Shown piece by piece: positions 33,892 through 45,870 of a DNA stretch of 64,000 nt. The stretch's first letter is position 1; the number at the start of each line of letters is the position of its first letter. Both the position numbers and the translations under genes were made by a program. The stretch covers positions 7,530,199-7,594,198 of the forward strand of contig NW_020654422.1 in the NCBI RefSeq assembly GCF_003589595.1, written 5' to 3'. The stretch is from Hyposmocoma kahamanoa. Its lineage: Eukaryota > Arthropoda > Insecta > Lepidoptera > Cosmopterigidae. The notes beneath the pieces were generated by a model. The model made no database searches. It saw only the letters and a program-made list of their open reading frames with translations, and was not told the DNA's origin.

Positions 33892-36800
33892 ATGAGTGAA
33901 ACCATCATGAGTGATGTAGTGCCGACCACAATGGAGACTGAGAAGCCGGTTTCAGCTGCTACTAACGTAGAATTCCCGGTCTTCCCAGGTACAGACAGTA
34001 GTGTACAGTTGTGGAGCATTCGTGTCCTGCTTCTCACTTTACACTTGATACGTAAATATCTGCCTGGTTTAACTACAACTTTTCAACATATTTCAGAACC
34101 TACAGATGCTGATTTCGATGAAGATCTGCCACAAAAGGAAAAGGATTATTATAAATCTAAATTTCCAGGTGAATTTTACTTATTTTGGTTTGCTGGCTTT
34201 TTTATTACCAATTCTCGATATACATATAAACTATAGGTATGTGTAATGAGTAACGAAATTCAATTTTGCAGATTTGAATGTGCTGAAGACCATGAGATTG
34301 CATTGTACATCTTGTGATCGTCATTTAGGAAACTCTGCGAGGAATGAGACACGCATGCGATCGCATCCATTGCTCCGCACCCTTGTCTGTAACACATGTC
34401 ACACTTTTTACAATAGTGGAGAATTTGATAAAGGGGAAGATGGTTCCGAGCTGTACTGTCGGTGGTGCGGACAGGGGGGGCAAGTTTACTGCTGCTCTAA
34501 TTGCCCTCATGTATTTTGTGCGGTAAATATTATATAATATACAAATCATATTTGGCACAACACCTATGCTATTATTCTGTGGCCCATATTAATACAACAT
34601 ACATTAATATTATATTAACATACAGGGTGTCCCAAAACTCAACGGTAACCTGGGAACAGGATGTTACCTAGTTTGTGACAACCCAGAAAAAAAAATGTCT
34701 AAAAACTGAGAGTAATTTTTTTTGTGATATTTTACTTTAATGAAAAATGTTGAAAATGTACCACCTGTACACCATTTTTAAGTACTACAATTACAAATTT
34801 GCTAATTTTGCATAAATTATTCTTTTGTGCTGAAACTTTAGTAATTCGGGCTTTCCTTGGCATTATGTTCATTAGCTGGGCTATTTGAATTACTGTTACA
34901 AAAACTATAACACCAAAATTTACACATTACATTAGTACATTTTCAACATTTTCATTATCACAAAAACAAAATGGTCTGATTTTTAAAATATTTTTTTCTG
35001 GGTTGTTACTAACTAGGCAACATCCTATTCCCGGGTTATCGTTGAGTTATTATATAGCACTGTATATTAATCTAAATTTCAAGCAAGAACAATTAGTATT
35101 CATAGTTTATGCATCATTTGAGACTTGTTAAGTTTCTGCTTATTATACAGTGTTTTTTAACTGAGACAGTATGGGGCAATCTGAAAGTAAAGGAGATACA
35201 GGGAAACAGTCCTAGGAACCATTAAATCTTTTTTTTTTAAGAAAACTTTTGGCATAGTAAATTTTTTGTTCATGCGTGAGTAGCCCTAAAAATTAATATA
35301 ATTGATAATCATTTTTTTGCCATTGATTGATTCAGTTTCATGTAAGGATCATTTCACTGTATTGGAAGGAAAAAATCGGAACGTAGAAGCTGGACAAATT
35401 TTATAAAATATTTTTCATACAAAATTAATAAAATTTACTGAACTTTTTTTAGTGCTGATAGACTTACTTTTACATAAGGATCTTTTTTTTTGTATTGGAA
35501 TAAATAAAACCAGGACAGAAGAAGATGGTCAAATTTAATAAAAATATAGTGCTTTCAAAAAAAGACTTAATGTTTCAGGTTGGTGTATACCCTATGGTTC
35601 AGATTTACCCATATTGTCCCAGTTAAAAAAAAACACTGTTTGGGTCACTCAGCACTCAAGATGATTATCGTTAAGCTTATTGCCTTTAGTAGGAATGGTG
35701 TATAGGGCTGTTAATAATATAGGTCTTATATTCAATAGATAAATTTAAGATGATGTTTATGCCCTTGTTTTGATTTTCATATATACGGAGTATAAGGGTT
35801 ATGTAGACCATATATGAGAAATTGAGGTCTTCAAACAAGCACTGTGAAAACATGTTTGATTTTTAATATTTAAGAATTTATTACTTTCTCTCCAAAACAA
35901 ATTTGTTCTAACACTACAATTGTGCGTGTTGTGGTGCGCAATATGATGGGCAACTACACAATTGTCTCAAAATATGTGCAGTGAAGGTCAAACTAATTGT
36001 AGTCTATAACAAAACAATTACAACATACTAAAAGTTATATTCTGTTAGTATTAAGAGCCATTACTTTAGTGGGTTTACATTGGGCATGCTTTGGGTAGTT
36101 CCATTATTTGTACCTAAGCAAAGCGATTATGGTCTATGGTATAGGCGACTATTTCCTGTTATTGGTCGTCAGTTCTTAAATGCGGCGAAAATTATAATGG
36201 TGCTAACCGCGCTAATCCTATTTTCGACTTTTCAATCGTAATATGTTACATAGCTTTGGCACATAGAACAATTTCGTAATATTTTCTATTACTTAGTCAT
36301 TTTCACGAAATACCATAAAAATCACAACAGTTTACAAGACGTGTGTACATCTATCACACCTTAATCGGTATGGAATTAATAAAGCTTCTGAAAGCAAATG
36401 AAATAACAGCAAACTGCAATAAACTTTTAGTAGCTGTAGAGCTCTTCCTGAAAGAATTTGTCCAGGAAAGTATTGTCACTACACCTACTTCTACCGTAGT
36501 ATAATAAGACAAGTAGTAATTCCATACAAATGTAGCAGCCGGGCTTGTAAGTGTGTACGCCCGCTGCACGCCGCGTAAGGGTGCACACATTCGCATAATC
36601 TCGCGGTGCACATTAACACAGCGCGGGTCGCACGCACGATTCATTGTCATTGTAGATAGTTGAAAAAATTTTTCTACGTCATATTTATAATTTTATTCTC
36701 TTTAAATGTATCGTGTACATACAAAATCGCATTTCATTTCTATTTGATTTGATTTCTATGATCATACTCCCATAATCGAAACTTATCTGCGATACCAGTT

Positions 36801-39800
36801 ATTTCAATATAGCACGTGAATACTGTGATGAATACCTTACTCTATTTTGCAACCTGTAGGTATAACTAAATTAATAATGTGGAATCCCTACAGTGCGAGT
36901 GACGTGTAGGCATTGACGAGCTGGACGGGCGGGAGTTTCACTACTCTTGTGTACTATAACATCTATCGTCAAGGAATAATGTGAGCACTACTGTGTTCGA
37001 CTTTTAAAGGGTAATGGTAGTTTTCCACTGGCGAGGCATTGTACGCGGATAGGTTCTAAAACTTAGAATCAAATATGAGATGACCTACCTGAATGTGGAA
37101 AATATTAAAGAGTGGACAATAGCCTGCAAAAACTATAATATATGGAGGGAATATTTGTGCATTTTTATAAGGTGGCCGCCATACAAATTTCAGTCTTCTA
37201 TAACGGAAACTATTAGAGATAGGTAAGAGGTACTGGAAGGAATGTCATAGAGGGTAACAATGGTCAACTGCCTGTGTCAAAAAAATTCAAGATGGAAAAT
37301 TCAAAATTGGTGAAGAAAAACTTGGTTCGATCCGGTTGAAACTTGGCATGCGGGGGTCTTTAGGAGTCCCTTAATCATAATTTGGAGTAAAAAGTTTTTC
37401 CCCAGTTTTTAAATGGCCGCCATATAAGCGTTTTTTTTTCGTTAAATATAGCTGCCGAAAGAGACTAGCTCTGATTAGACTAAAAATAGGCATGTGGAGG
37501 CCTACAGTACTGCCGGATAATAATTTGTGATCAAAATAAAAAATAAGTGTTTCGCCATTTTCAAACATGGCCGCCATAGAAGCGTACTTTGACGGCAGAT
37601 AAAAATTTGCTCTAATCGCTTTGAAAATTGACATGTGGGGTCTGTGAGAGTACTTGATAATAATTTGTGATCAACAATAGTTTATCGGCATTTTTCAATA
37701 TGATCGTCGTACAAGCGTCATTGGTGGCAGATAGAAATTGGCTCTAACCCGACTGAAATTCGTGTAATTTTTGTATTTATTTTAAAGTAAAAGTCAAATA
37801 ATATTTATTCATAGGCAAACAAATTATGAAATTACACTTGAAATCATCACATTGATTAAACTCTACTGTTCATTCGTTAAGCAGAAGAATGAGCTAGAAA
37901 GGTCGATCGACAATGTCGAGGTAATCTGTAGGCACCCGATCGATATTGTCTATCGACATTAACGATCGACAATGTCGAGCAAATCTGTAGGCATCTTAAG
38001 CACGCGCTCAAAGAGGTGAAAATAACGTTGTCCGCCGTGTGCAGTCATACGGAACTGAACGCGCTAGGATTGTACAAGGATTGTAATGTAAATGAAAGAC
38101 TTGTCTGAGACTTTGAAATTGCAATTATTTTTTTAGTATTATGTAATAATAATTTATTTAAGAAAAGAAAGTACATGTACAAGCTAATTGATCTACAGCA
38201 ATTCAAAATTATTAGGATTGTACATACAATAATATATATATTTTTTCCTTATCTAAATTTGCTTGATGTTTTTTACTGTAGCGTATTGCATAAATAATTT
38301 TACCAAATAATTTTTGTAATTATTCACCCATCCATTTAACAATAATTACGCAATAACGACAACACCCTCGGCGCTTGCACTGCCGGCAATACACTTACCG
38401 GTAGGCACATAACGCGAAACCTCGACCGAGTAACGGAGCCCTGCTATAGTTTTAAACCTCGTGAATGGCAAATTTTGAATATCAACCGGAATCTGTCATC
38501 TGAATAGAAGCGTATACATTGCCCCTTAAAAGAATTTGTAACTTTGTGGAGACGACTGTCAAAAACTATTATTACACTACTATTTATTATTGTTATGTGT
38601 ACTAATTCCTCCAAATCTTAGCTGCACTGGTAATTTTCCCTTTCCTTTTTGGTTTTCTAACTTTTTACTTTGATGTTGACAGAATATTTTTTTTTATAAT
38701 ATCAAGTGACGGGACGAACAATTCATGCGCGCCTGATGGTAAGCTACACGCCTATCTATAACAGTTGCAGCGACACTCAGAGCTTTAAATCGCAAAGATC
38801 TGAGAGGTGACAAGTCTCATGTGCCTGTAATGTGGCCAGCACTCTTACCCTTCAAAACCGAAACACAGTCATGCTGACATTACTGCTTGGCGGCAGAAAT
38901 ACGTAAGGTAGCAGTACTACCCTGGACGAACTCTTTCACAAGAAGCTCTACTCCTACTTCTATTCTCGTACCATTTGGTAAAAAAAATTAAAAACGCCTA
39001 GCACTAGAGGATTGTAAATGTATCATATTTCAATATGATAATGCCAAACCTAGCACACCTTACAGAGCCGTCAAAAATGATTGCAGGGGTTGGGATGTGC
39101 TACCTCATCCACCGTATTCGCCGGACGTATGTTAGATTTTAACTAATTTCGGTATTTACAAAATTCTTGGAATGAAATACGCCTTTGATAAAAAAAGGAG
39201 GCGGTTCTCAATTCGACTGCATGTTTTTTTGTATATATGTTACGCGATAACTCCGGTATTGGGAACCGATTGTCATGATTCTTTTTTTGTTGGAAAGAGG
39301 ATACCTCCATAGTGGTCCCATTTAATTTTGAAGAAAATCATCCACCTCTAAGGATGGCTGTTCACGCATGAAGATTTATATTTATAAATAGCGCCTAAAT
39401 TTTATAATTAGGAGCAATTATTTAAATGTTTGATTTTGCTATTCTCCAATTTAAGGCGTTTTTCTCTCTCAATGTAGTTTGAGTAGTGACATCCGATTTT
39501 TATTACCTCCTGTGTCAAGTCCCGTATAGTGGCGAATTAGGGGATGCATCCGGGTTTGCGCACTTTCCGGTAACAGATTTCGATAAAACTTGGTAATTAT
39601 ATGTAATTCAACGTACTTTTGAGGTCTGTTTTTTTAGTATTCTGTACTGAGAATATTTTTAATTTATACTTTTATATCGCAAGGACTGTTTGACCGACCC
39701 CACTACATTTACATACATCTCTACTTGTACATAAAACACACGTATAAACATAATAGGTGCGTAAATTTAGTAGTTCCTGTGTGAAACATTTTTTTTTGCA

Positions 39801-42800
39801 CCGATACATTAAGAGCTGTAACTTTTCATTTATATGTTTACAAACTCCAAGATTTGTAATAAATTGTTTTACTACTGCTAGAACTTGGAATACTGCATTT
39901 GCATATGCGCAATATAACCAACTGCACGCGCATAAAAAAACTGATACGTTTTTGACGCCGATCAGTACATTCACTGGTAGTGTTGTGCAAATCGGATTAA
40001 ATTTTTGTGTAGCGATATTAACTATTACGTTTAAGTTACGTACCAAAAAATAGTGATATACCGTTTTCGCTACACCACGTTTAATAGGATTAATCTCACT
40101 CATTCATAATTTTTATTCCTACATGAACAACAAGCGCTTGTGGTACTGGCTGATTGTTGTTGATTTAGTGTTATTTGCATTTCGCTAACTTGAAAGACAT
40201 TAACATAACTACATATTTTTGATTACAGAAATGTATCAAACGGAATTTTGGTATGCCTAAGATCAAGGAAATTGAGAACACTGATGACTGGAAATGTTTT
40301 AAATGCGATCCCGAATGCTTGTGGGATCTTCGTTCACTGTGCTGGGCATTGCTGCGTTTCTGTGATCTCAGGAATAAGTAAATGAAACATTTTTTTTTCA
40401 AACTATAAAAAACAATAAAGGAGCAAAGGTTATTTGTATATAAGAAATGTTAACTGTTAAAATGCCTATAACACAGCTCTAAATGCTTTAAGAAAAATCG
40501 TGAGAATTGCTCTTTTTGCTTGAATGCACTTGAAAATAATGAAAATAAAGTCGAAAGGTGAATAGTAATAGTATAATCATAGCAATGTTTATCTAATGCT
40601 CTTTGGTAAAGTTGAAATTTGGAATATTCTGCCATAACCTGCTTAACATAAATGACAAATATGAAGAGTCTACCATAGACAAATATTACAATGTTTGTAC
40701 TTATGCATTGTGAGAAGCACAATGAAACCTATCATTGAGTTTGTTAATGTTCCTAGACTTTTCTAACAAAGAACATTCAGCTTGATTTAAGATGGTGTAG
40801 ACGTTCAATGTTTATTAGCGAAAAATCTGTTTTAAATTAGTGTAAGTTGTACTGGTGCTAAATGAGAAGGGCCTGATTTCGATTCCCGGTAGAACCAATT
40901 TGGGAAATATACTTTTCTAAATTGGTTCTATTGTGGGTAGTGCCTTTAATTTCGTTGCGCTAGTGATGCAACACCACAGTACAATGAATTTCCAAAACAG
41001 GTTATTCGTGATTGTCTGGCACATTATTATTTAAAATCTTACGGTTATATTTTATTTGAATAATGGATGTTCGATGTTTTTTTTGCGTTAATTAATAGTA
41101 AACTTCGATTGCACTAAATATTCGGTTTTATCTATGTTTTGTCAGCTTCTATGATACTTTATCATCAGGGAACTGGTATACAAAGTACTCCCTCATGTTT
41201 TGATAATCATTTTGTAGAGCATAATTGCAATTTGTTCTTAAAACAGGATAACTTACCACACTAAAGATCCAGAACTTAAAGAACTGTACCAAAAGGAAAT
41301 CGCTACGGATCATACAGATTGCTGTAAAAATAAAACCAGGCGGAGAGACAAAAAGGATAAAGAAGAGGTCAAGAAAAAAGAACCAGATGATAAAAAGGAA
41401 AAGGATATTAAAAAAACTCCAATTCCCATTGCCAATGTGATGACCAAAATTCCTCCAACAATTCAGGTGACTTGTCTTGTCTTTTTATAAAATACTGAAG
41501 TTGGTACACCCATTGGGGTTTTTGGTGGAACCCAAAGAGTTATGTACGGGGCTACAATGATATATTTGTTGACTCTATATCAGTAATCAAATTGTATGTG
41601 GCACCTTCATAGTCAGTGCCGTGCTCTGTTTTTACAACCACATGCCTCTAAAAGAATATGATACTAATATTCTGGTTTACGTTGAAACAGTTCGTTCACC
41701 TAGTGTCCAATGCTGCTGGTGTTAATATTGTTTCACTGACATGCATGTTAATACCCCCGAGAACTTTCAATGGACATAAAAGCAAATTCCCCGGGAATGA
41801 TTTACAAATTTTTTGTAACGTAATTTAAAAATTCCAGGTTAGAAAATTTGCATCAATTAACCTTGACGAGTCGCCAAAAAATAAAAAGCCACAGAAAAGA
41901 CCAGGAAGTCCTCAAAATAAACAACCTGTCTTAGTGCCGAATCCTGTGTCACATCAAGGAGCAGGCAGGGTATACCCAAAAGTTATACCTATGCCTGTGA
42001 GTATACAAGCACCTAAGAAAATGAAGGTATGATACATATTTCTCTTTGTTTAGCCAGTGACATTGTGATTGTACAATTTGAAATATTATGTAAAACATAA
42101 GGCTTACTGCAAAATCCAGGGATTCCTGTTTTTTTTTTCATCCAAGTTTTAAATATAACATTGCAACGTACCATTAGCCTTGATGCAAACAATTTCAAAC
42201 ATTGTAACTTAATAATTTCTTTTTATTTTAGATGCCAACAGGACCTGTTATGTTCAATCCAATAAGGATTCAAAAAGATAAAGTTCAAACCTACGCTCGT
42301 ATTAGACCGAAACTATTAACACCCGTCAGTGCTCCGCCGCCGCACTTACTTGTAAACAACCAAATGAATGGTTTCAACGCTCATGGGATGTTTAATAATA
42401 ATATGGTTTTTGGAGATAACATTAATTTGTCACTGGAAAGTTTAACTCAGGTAAAACATTTTTTCGGGAATAATTATTGTCATCGGTGCAGCATAAAATA
42501 TTTTCATAAAAATATATTTACCTGTTTCTTAGGGTTTGGATATGGCGACTGTAGCGGCTATATCACAAGGTACTCCGCAGGATGATGTAGTATGCACCCC
42601 AGACTTTCCTCTGGAGCCCTTATGTGAGGTAAAAAATATTAGAAAAATATATCATAATATGTGATATTTTTAAATTTTTAATGATGATGATCATTAATCA
42701 AACCTAATCTGTTAGAATTTCACAATATTCAATTGGTAAATTCTTAATAAGTAAAGTTTTCATTGCAGGTGACTGAAGATAATGCAGATGATGATGTTCA

Positions 42801-44322
42801 ATGCATCACTCCAAATCTTCCTCAGAAAATAAACACCCCGCCGCCGCTGGTTCCTCGTTTACCAAACCTTACAGATATCTCTTCAGACAACATAATACAG
42901 ATGACAGAAAACGACGTTACCGTTAACGCAGCAACTGGAGGATTGAAATTCCGAGTTGATCCTCAAACTCTGTCTTCTAATAAAATGTATCGTCTTCCTG
43001 ACGGACGTATTTTCGCCATCAATGCTAATCCTAATATGCCTGGAGGTTATTCTGCTACTATTGTGGCAGTTACCGAAACAAATTCTGGGAAAGTTGCTCC
43101 CAAAGGTGCAACATATGCTGCTAAACTTAGTGCAGTTCCAACTCCACAACATAAAATTCACTCACCTTCTACACCTAGAAACAATAGAATTCCAATTGAT
43201 CAATCATCTAAAAAGAAAATTACCAAGAAAGTTAAACCTAAGAATAACTCCAATTCGTTAAGAAAGTGCGACTTGAATGTACCTGTTGAATGGTATCGAT
43301 TTAGTTTAATAGATGCTACAGACTCCTTGGAATATTCCTTGTCTAAGTTACAAAAATTAAAGAAAGACGCGACGACTGCACACCTTCGTACTCGCACAGT
43401 TGACGAAATGCGAAACCTACACAGGGCGCTGGATCGTTTATTAAACACTTCTGTCGTCAGATTTAATGAAATCCGAGAAAATCTTCATAAAGAAATGAAG
43501 AATTACATTGCAAAGAAAACGAATCGACCAAATATAAGCGACGACGATGACGACGATGATGATGTTGAAATCTTAAATGAGTTAGAAGACAATGATGATC
43601 CAATTTTCATAGATGAAAATTCAATGGAATCTAACAATGCTACAGGTGTTAATGAAGCTCAAGAGGTTGACTTGACAGAGGTGGAGAGCGAACATAACGA
43701 TAGTGCAGAAAAATCAACGAAAGACTCTGATACTACAGAGAAAGATCCTCTTTCGAAAACAGTACAAATGGAACGTGATGATGATACATCAAGTACAACT
43801 AACGACGAGAGGTCTTCTATCGTAACTGAATTGAAAGAAAACGGCAACGAAAAGAATGACAACAGAAAGGAAAATAAAGATATCAACAATGAAAGTACAA
43901 TGAATGATGACAACATTCCAAACAATAAGGAATCGGACGATAATATTGCATGTCACATATCTGATGTAGCAAAAATTAATGGTGATTCAATTGACAAGAA
44001 TGGTGAAAGTGAAAATAGTAGTAAAGACGATACAAATGTTAGCAAAGAAGATGGCGAGCGAGATGTGGGTGATGACGTGGAGTCAGTTAAGGGCAAGAAT
44101 GTACAAGATTCCAGTAATGAAGACGGGGAAGAAGCGAAAAAGGCTGAAGAATTTAAAGTTAGTGAAAATAAAATGGAAAACATAGACATAAGTGAAGATA
44201 AAACTCAGGATGCTGAAATGAGTGATGAGATGATAGAATCTTTATTAAAAGGTGATAGCGGTGGAATAGATGACATTGAGACACAGAATATGAACTGCTT
44301 GGAGGATTTCCAGGATAGTTAA
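33892..44322 (+). CDS. ADD1: ADD-domain chromatin protein, ATRX-type ADD (ADD1-like), 984 aa
   Basis: Exons: 33892-34168, 34272-34522, 40229-40377, 41247-41466, 41838-42026, 42232-42450, 42533-42628, 42769-44322. All have GT/AG and phases join exactly (2955 nt). Residues about 98-215 form an ADD domain: a GATA-like finger (CTSC...CNTC), then a PHD finger ([30 protein letters not shown]). ATRX ADD domains read histone H3 with trimethyl-K9 and unmodified K4. There is no SNF2 helicase here, as in flies, where ADD1 is separate and partners HP1a and the ATRX homologue XNP. Later: a Lys-rich segment (after 300), a conserved-looking GGLKFRVDP...[11 protein letters not shown] block (about 523), a helical basic stretch (about 635-720), an Asp run (about 725), and a long acidic Ser/Asn-rich tail. 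Expected nuclear. Intron 2 is 5.7 kb and full of MITEs and repeats. Confidence 0.9.
34623..35062. mobile_element. 440-bp TA-flanked MITE in ADD1 intron 2
   Basis: cagggtgtcccaaaactcaacg at the left; inverted cgttgagtt...cactg at the right. Matching inner blocks include ggatgtt and aacccagaaaaaaa. TA on both sides (34621-34622, 35063-35064) indicates Tc1/mariner superfamily. Confidence 0.75.
35148..35638. mobile_element. 491-bp MITE in ADD1 intron 2
   Basis: cagtgttttttaactgagaca at the left is inverted as cccagttaaaaaaaaacactg at the right. Two related units of about 75 bp (about 35342 and 35477) sit inside, both reading taaggatc...gtattgga. TA precedes the left end. Confidence 0.72.
37140..37760. 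repeat. Degenerate tandem array, about 140-bp units
   Basis: Four variants of atggccgccatacaagcg (37171, 37413, 37567, 37700) alternate with gg(c/a)catg(c/t)ggggg-like text (37345, 37489, 37630), about 140 bp apart. In ADD1 intron 2. Confidence 0.7.
37907..37996. repeat. Direct and inverted repeat of cgatcgacaatgtcgag
   Basis: cgatcgacaatgtcgag followed by aatctgtaggca occurs twice about 60 bp apart, with related inverted text cgatcgatattgtc between. Confidence 0.75.
38690..38960 (+). repeat. Dispersed repeat (gagctttaaat family), uninterrupted copy
   Basis: atcaagtgacgggacg...gcgcctgatggtaagc...gagctttaaatcgcaaag...cttggcggcagaaa...aagctctactcc. Relatives at 27351 and 47360. Confidence 0.7.
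39024..39128 (+). pseudogene. Mariner transposase fragment
   Basis: One frame reads [17 protein letters not shown]...[13 protein letters not shown], the segment from the second toward the third catalytic Asp of a mariner. The lineage differs from the copies at the window ends. Only this piece is left. Confidence 0.72.
39190..39655 (+). repeat. Lepidopteran dispersed repeat, split copy
   Basis: The family's first part (aaaggaggcggttctcaattcg to about 39355) and its end (cttttgaggtctgttttttta at about 39613) are separated by about 250 bp of other sequence. Confidence 0.65.
40851..41028 (+). repeat. tRNA-derived SINE-like element
   Basis: gcctgatttcgattcccggtag (box-B-like), then aaccaatttgggaaa and attggttctattgtggg. 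Same family as 19083-19330. Confidence 0.6.
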
Positions 44323-44456
44323 GTGCAGTTTGTATTTACAGTAAAGTAAGTTTTAAAATATGTAACTGAATACTTTCTAGGTTAGGTGTAAATGCTGATT
44401 AAATGCTGAAATCATTAGTAAATGTTTACCGCTAATGTTATTAATAGATTTATATA

Positions 44457-44462
44457 AATAAA
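44457..44462 (+). terminator. Polyadenylation signal AATAAA of ADD1
   Basis: First AATAAA after the stop, 135 nt downstream. Another AATAAA lies near 45025. Confidence 0.5.
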
Positions 44463-45844
44463 GAATAATCTTGAAAATTAAAAATGCAATGTTACTTTCT
44501 ATGAATCTCTAACTTTATCACTGTAAGGCAGCTGGAATCTCTGCGTCTGTTTGATGTTCTTTGTCATACATTTTAGTTTCCAAGAGATTCGGAAGTGACA
44601 ATGTGTGTAAAAGACTTCGCATATTAAACAAAATTCTGATTTATTTATCTGACTGTTTTTACCACGACAACTCGTCTATGGTTTATATTCTTAATTGCTT
44701 TATTTTCGGAAGAAATATAGCTCGATATAGTAATAGAATGAAATAGAATTAAATAATAATTAGTTGTTTGTTTCGTAAAAGTAATTTTATTTGTTTCACA
44801 AAATTTAAATGTTAATGTTTTGTTTCCGTTTCTTGATACTATTTGCTGTTGTAAATGTACAGTTTATATTTTTTTAATGCATAAGCTAATTTATCGCTGA
44901 TGTATTTTTTTTTTGTAAAAGTAATTTTGCATTGTTCTAGCGTTGCCCGTTAACGACGTAAGTACATACTTTTGCTACGTTAATGCTACTGTTAAGATTC
45001 TAATTATAAAATATTTTTTTTAAATAAAAATCTGGACAGGACCTTTACACACTTTCCATAACACTTTTTTTTCATTTAATCTAAGTAACAGGTACCTAGT
45101 TTCGTTTTGTAATAAATAATAATAGTGGGCATTTGTAACGGACTTTAAATTTGTTTTATTCCTCCTGTTTATAAATACATAGGTCATATTTTTCAATAAT
45201 TATATTTAATTGTTAGGAACAGCAACATCGCAGCACGCATACGTGCTTGTCTATCATTTCTTTCTATATGCCATTGTTTGTTTTTGATAAGTGTTATAAT
45301 AGTCCTTCGACTTGAGTTCATATATTTTAAGAATATCAGATTAGAATATATATTTGCTGATGGAGTATATTTTTAATATAACCAGATTTCATTATTGTAA
45401 TATAAACGGCATATACTAGCAACGTAATTGTATGTATTACGTTTTTAATTTTAAAATCGTAGTTTCCCTACCTGAATACGATTTCAAAGTTAGTTTCAAC
45501 AATGTAATCTTAAGTAATATTTTTTGCTTAATGCAAAGAAATAAAAAATGTATCATAAATAATCTTGTGTTTTCATACGATTGAAAAAGACTTTGACAGT
45601 TATTCTGTTTTAATGAAAATCGATTTATGTTATACAAATGCAAACAATAAGGCAGTATAAACTTACTTAGTCCTTAAATAAAAACTAATTATAAGAAATA
45701 AATATAAATTTTCTTCCAAATAAAACATTTATGAAGCACTTATAATATCACATCTCTGTACTTATTCAAAACTTACGAATTAATGACATTGAAAATTTCA
45801 AAAATATTCACTTAGCTAAGATAAAAGAAATAGAACAACATAAT
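44463..45844. other. Convergent intergenic region
   Basis: AT-rich spacer between the tails of ADD1 and the MFSD6-type gene. No gene seen. Confidence 0.6.
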
Positions 45845-45850
45845 TTTATT
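45845..45850 (-). terminator. Possible polyadenylation signal of the MFSD6-type gene
   Basis: AATAAA on the minus strand about 20 nt after the stop. This would give a very short 3' UTR, so a later signal may be used. Confidence 0.35.
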
Positions 45851-45870
45851 TGTTACTTTGTGACTGAAAT

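Noticed and set aside
39672..40103. 143-codon Cys-rich open frame on the minus strand in ADD1 intron 2
   Set aside because: No motif, no splice signals, and an overlapping frame on the other strand. Treated as chance or transposon debris.
42232..42585. 117-codon frame as a separate gene
   Set aside because: It is ADD1 exon 6 reading into the next intron.
43200..44189. Minus-strand and shifted frames over the last ADD1 exon
   Set aside because: Shadows of the acidic coding sequence.
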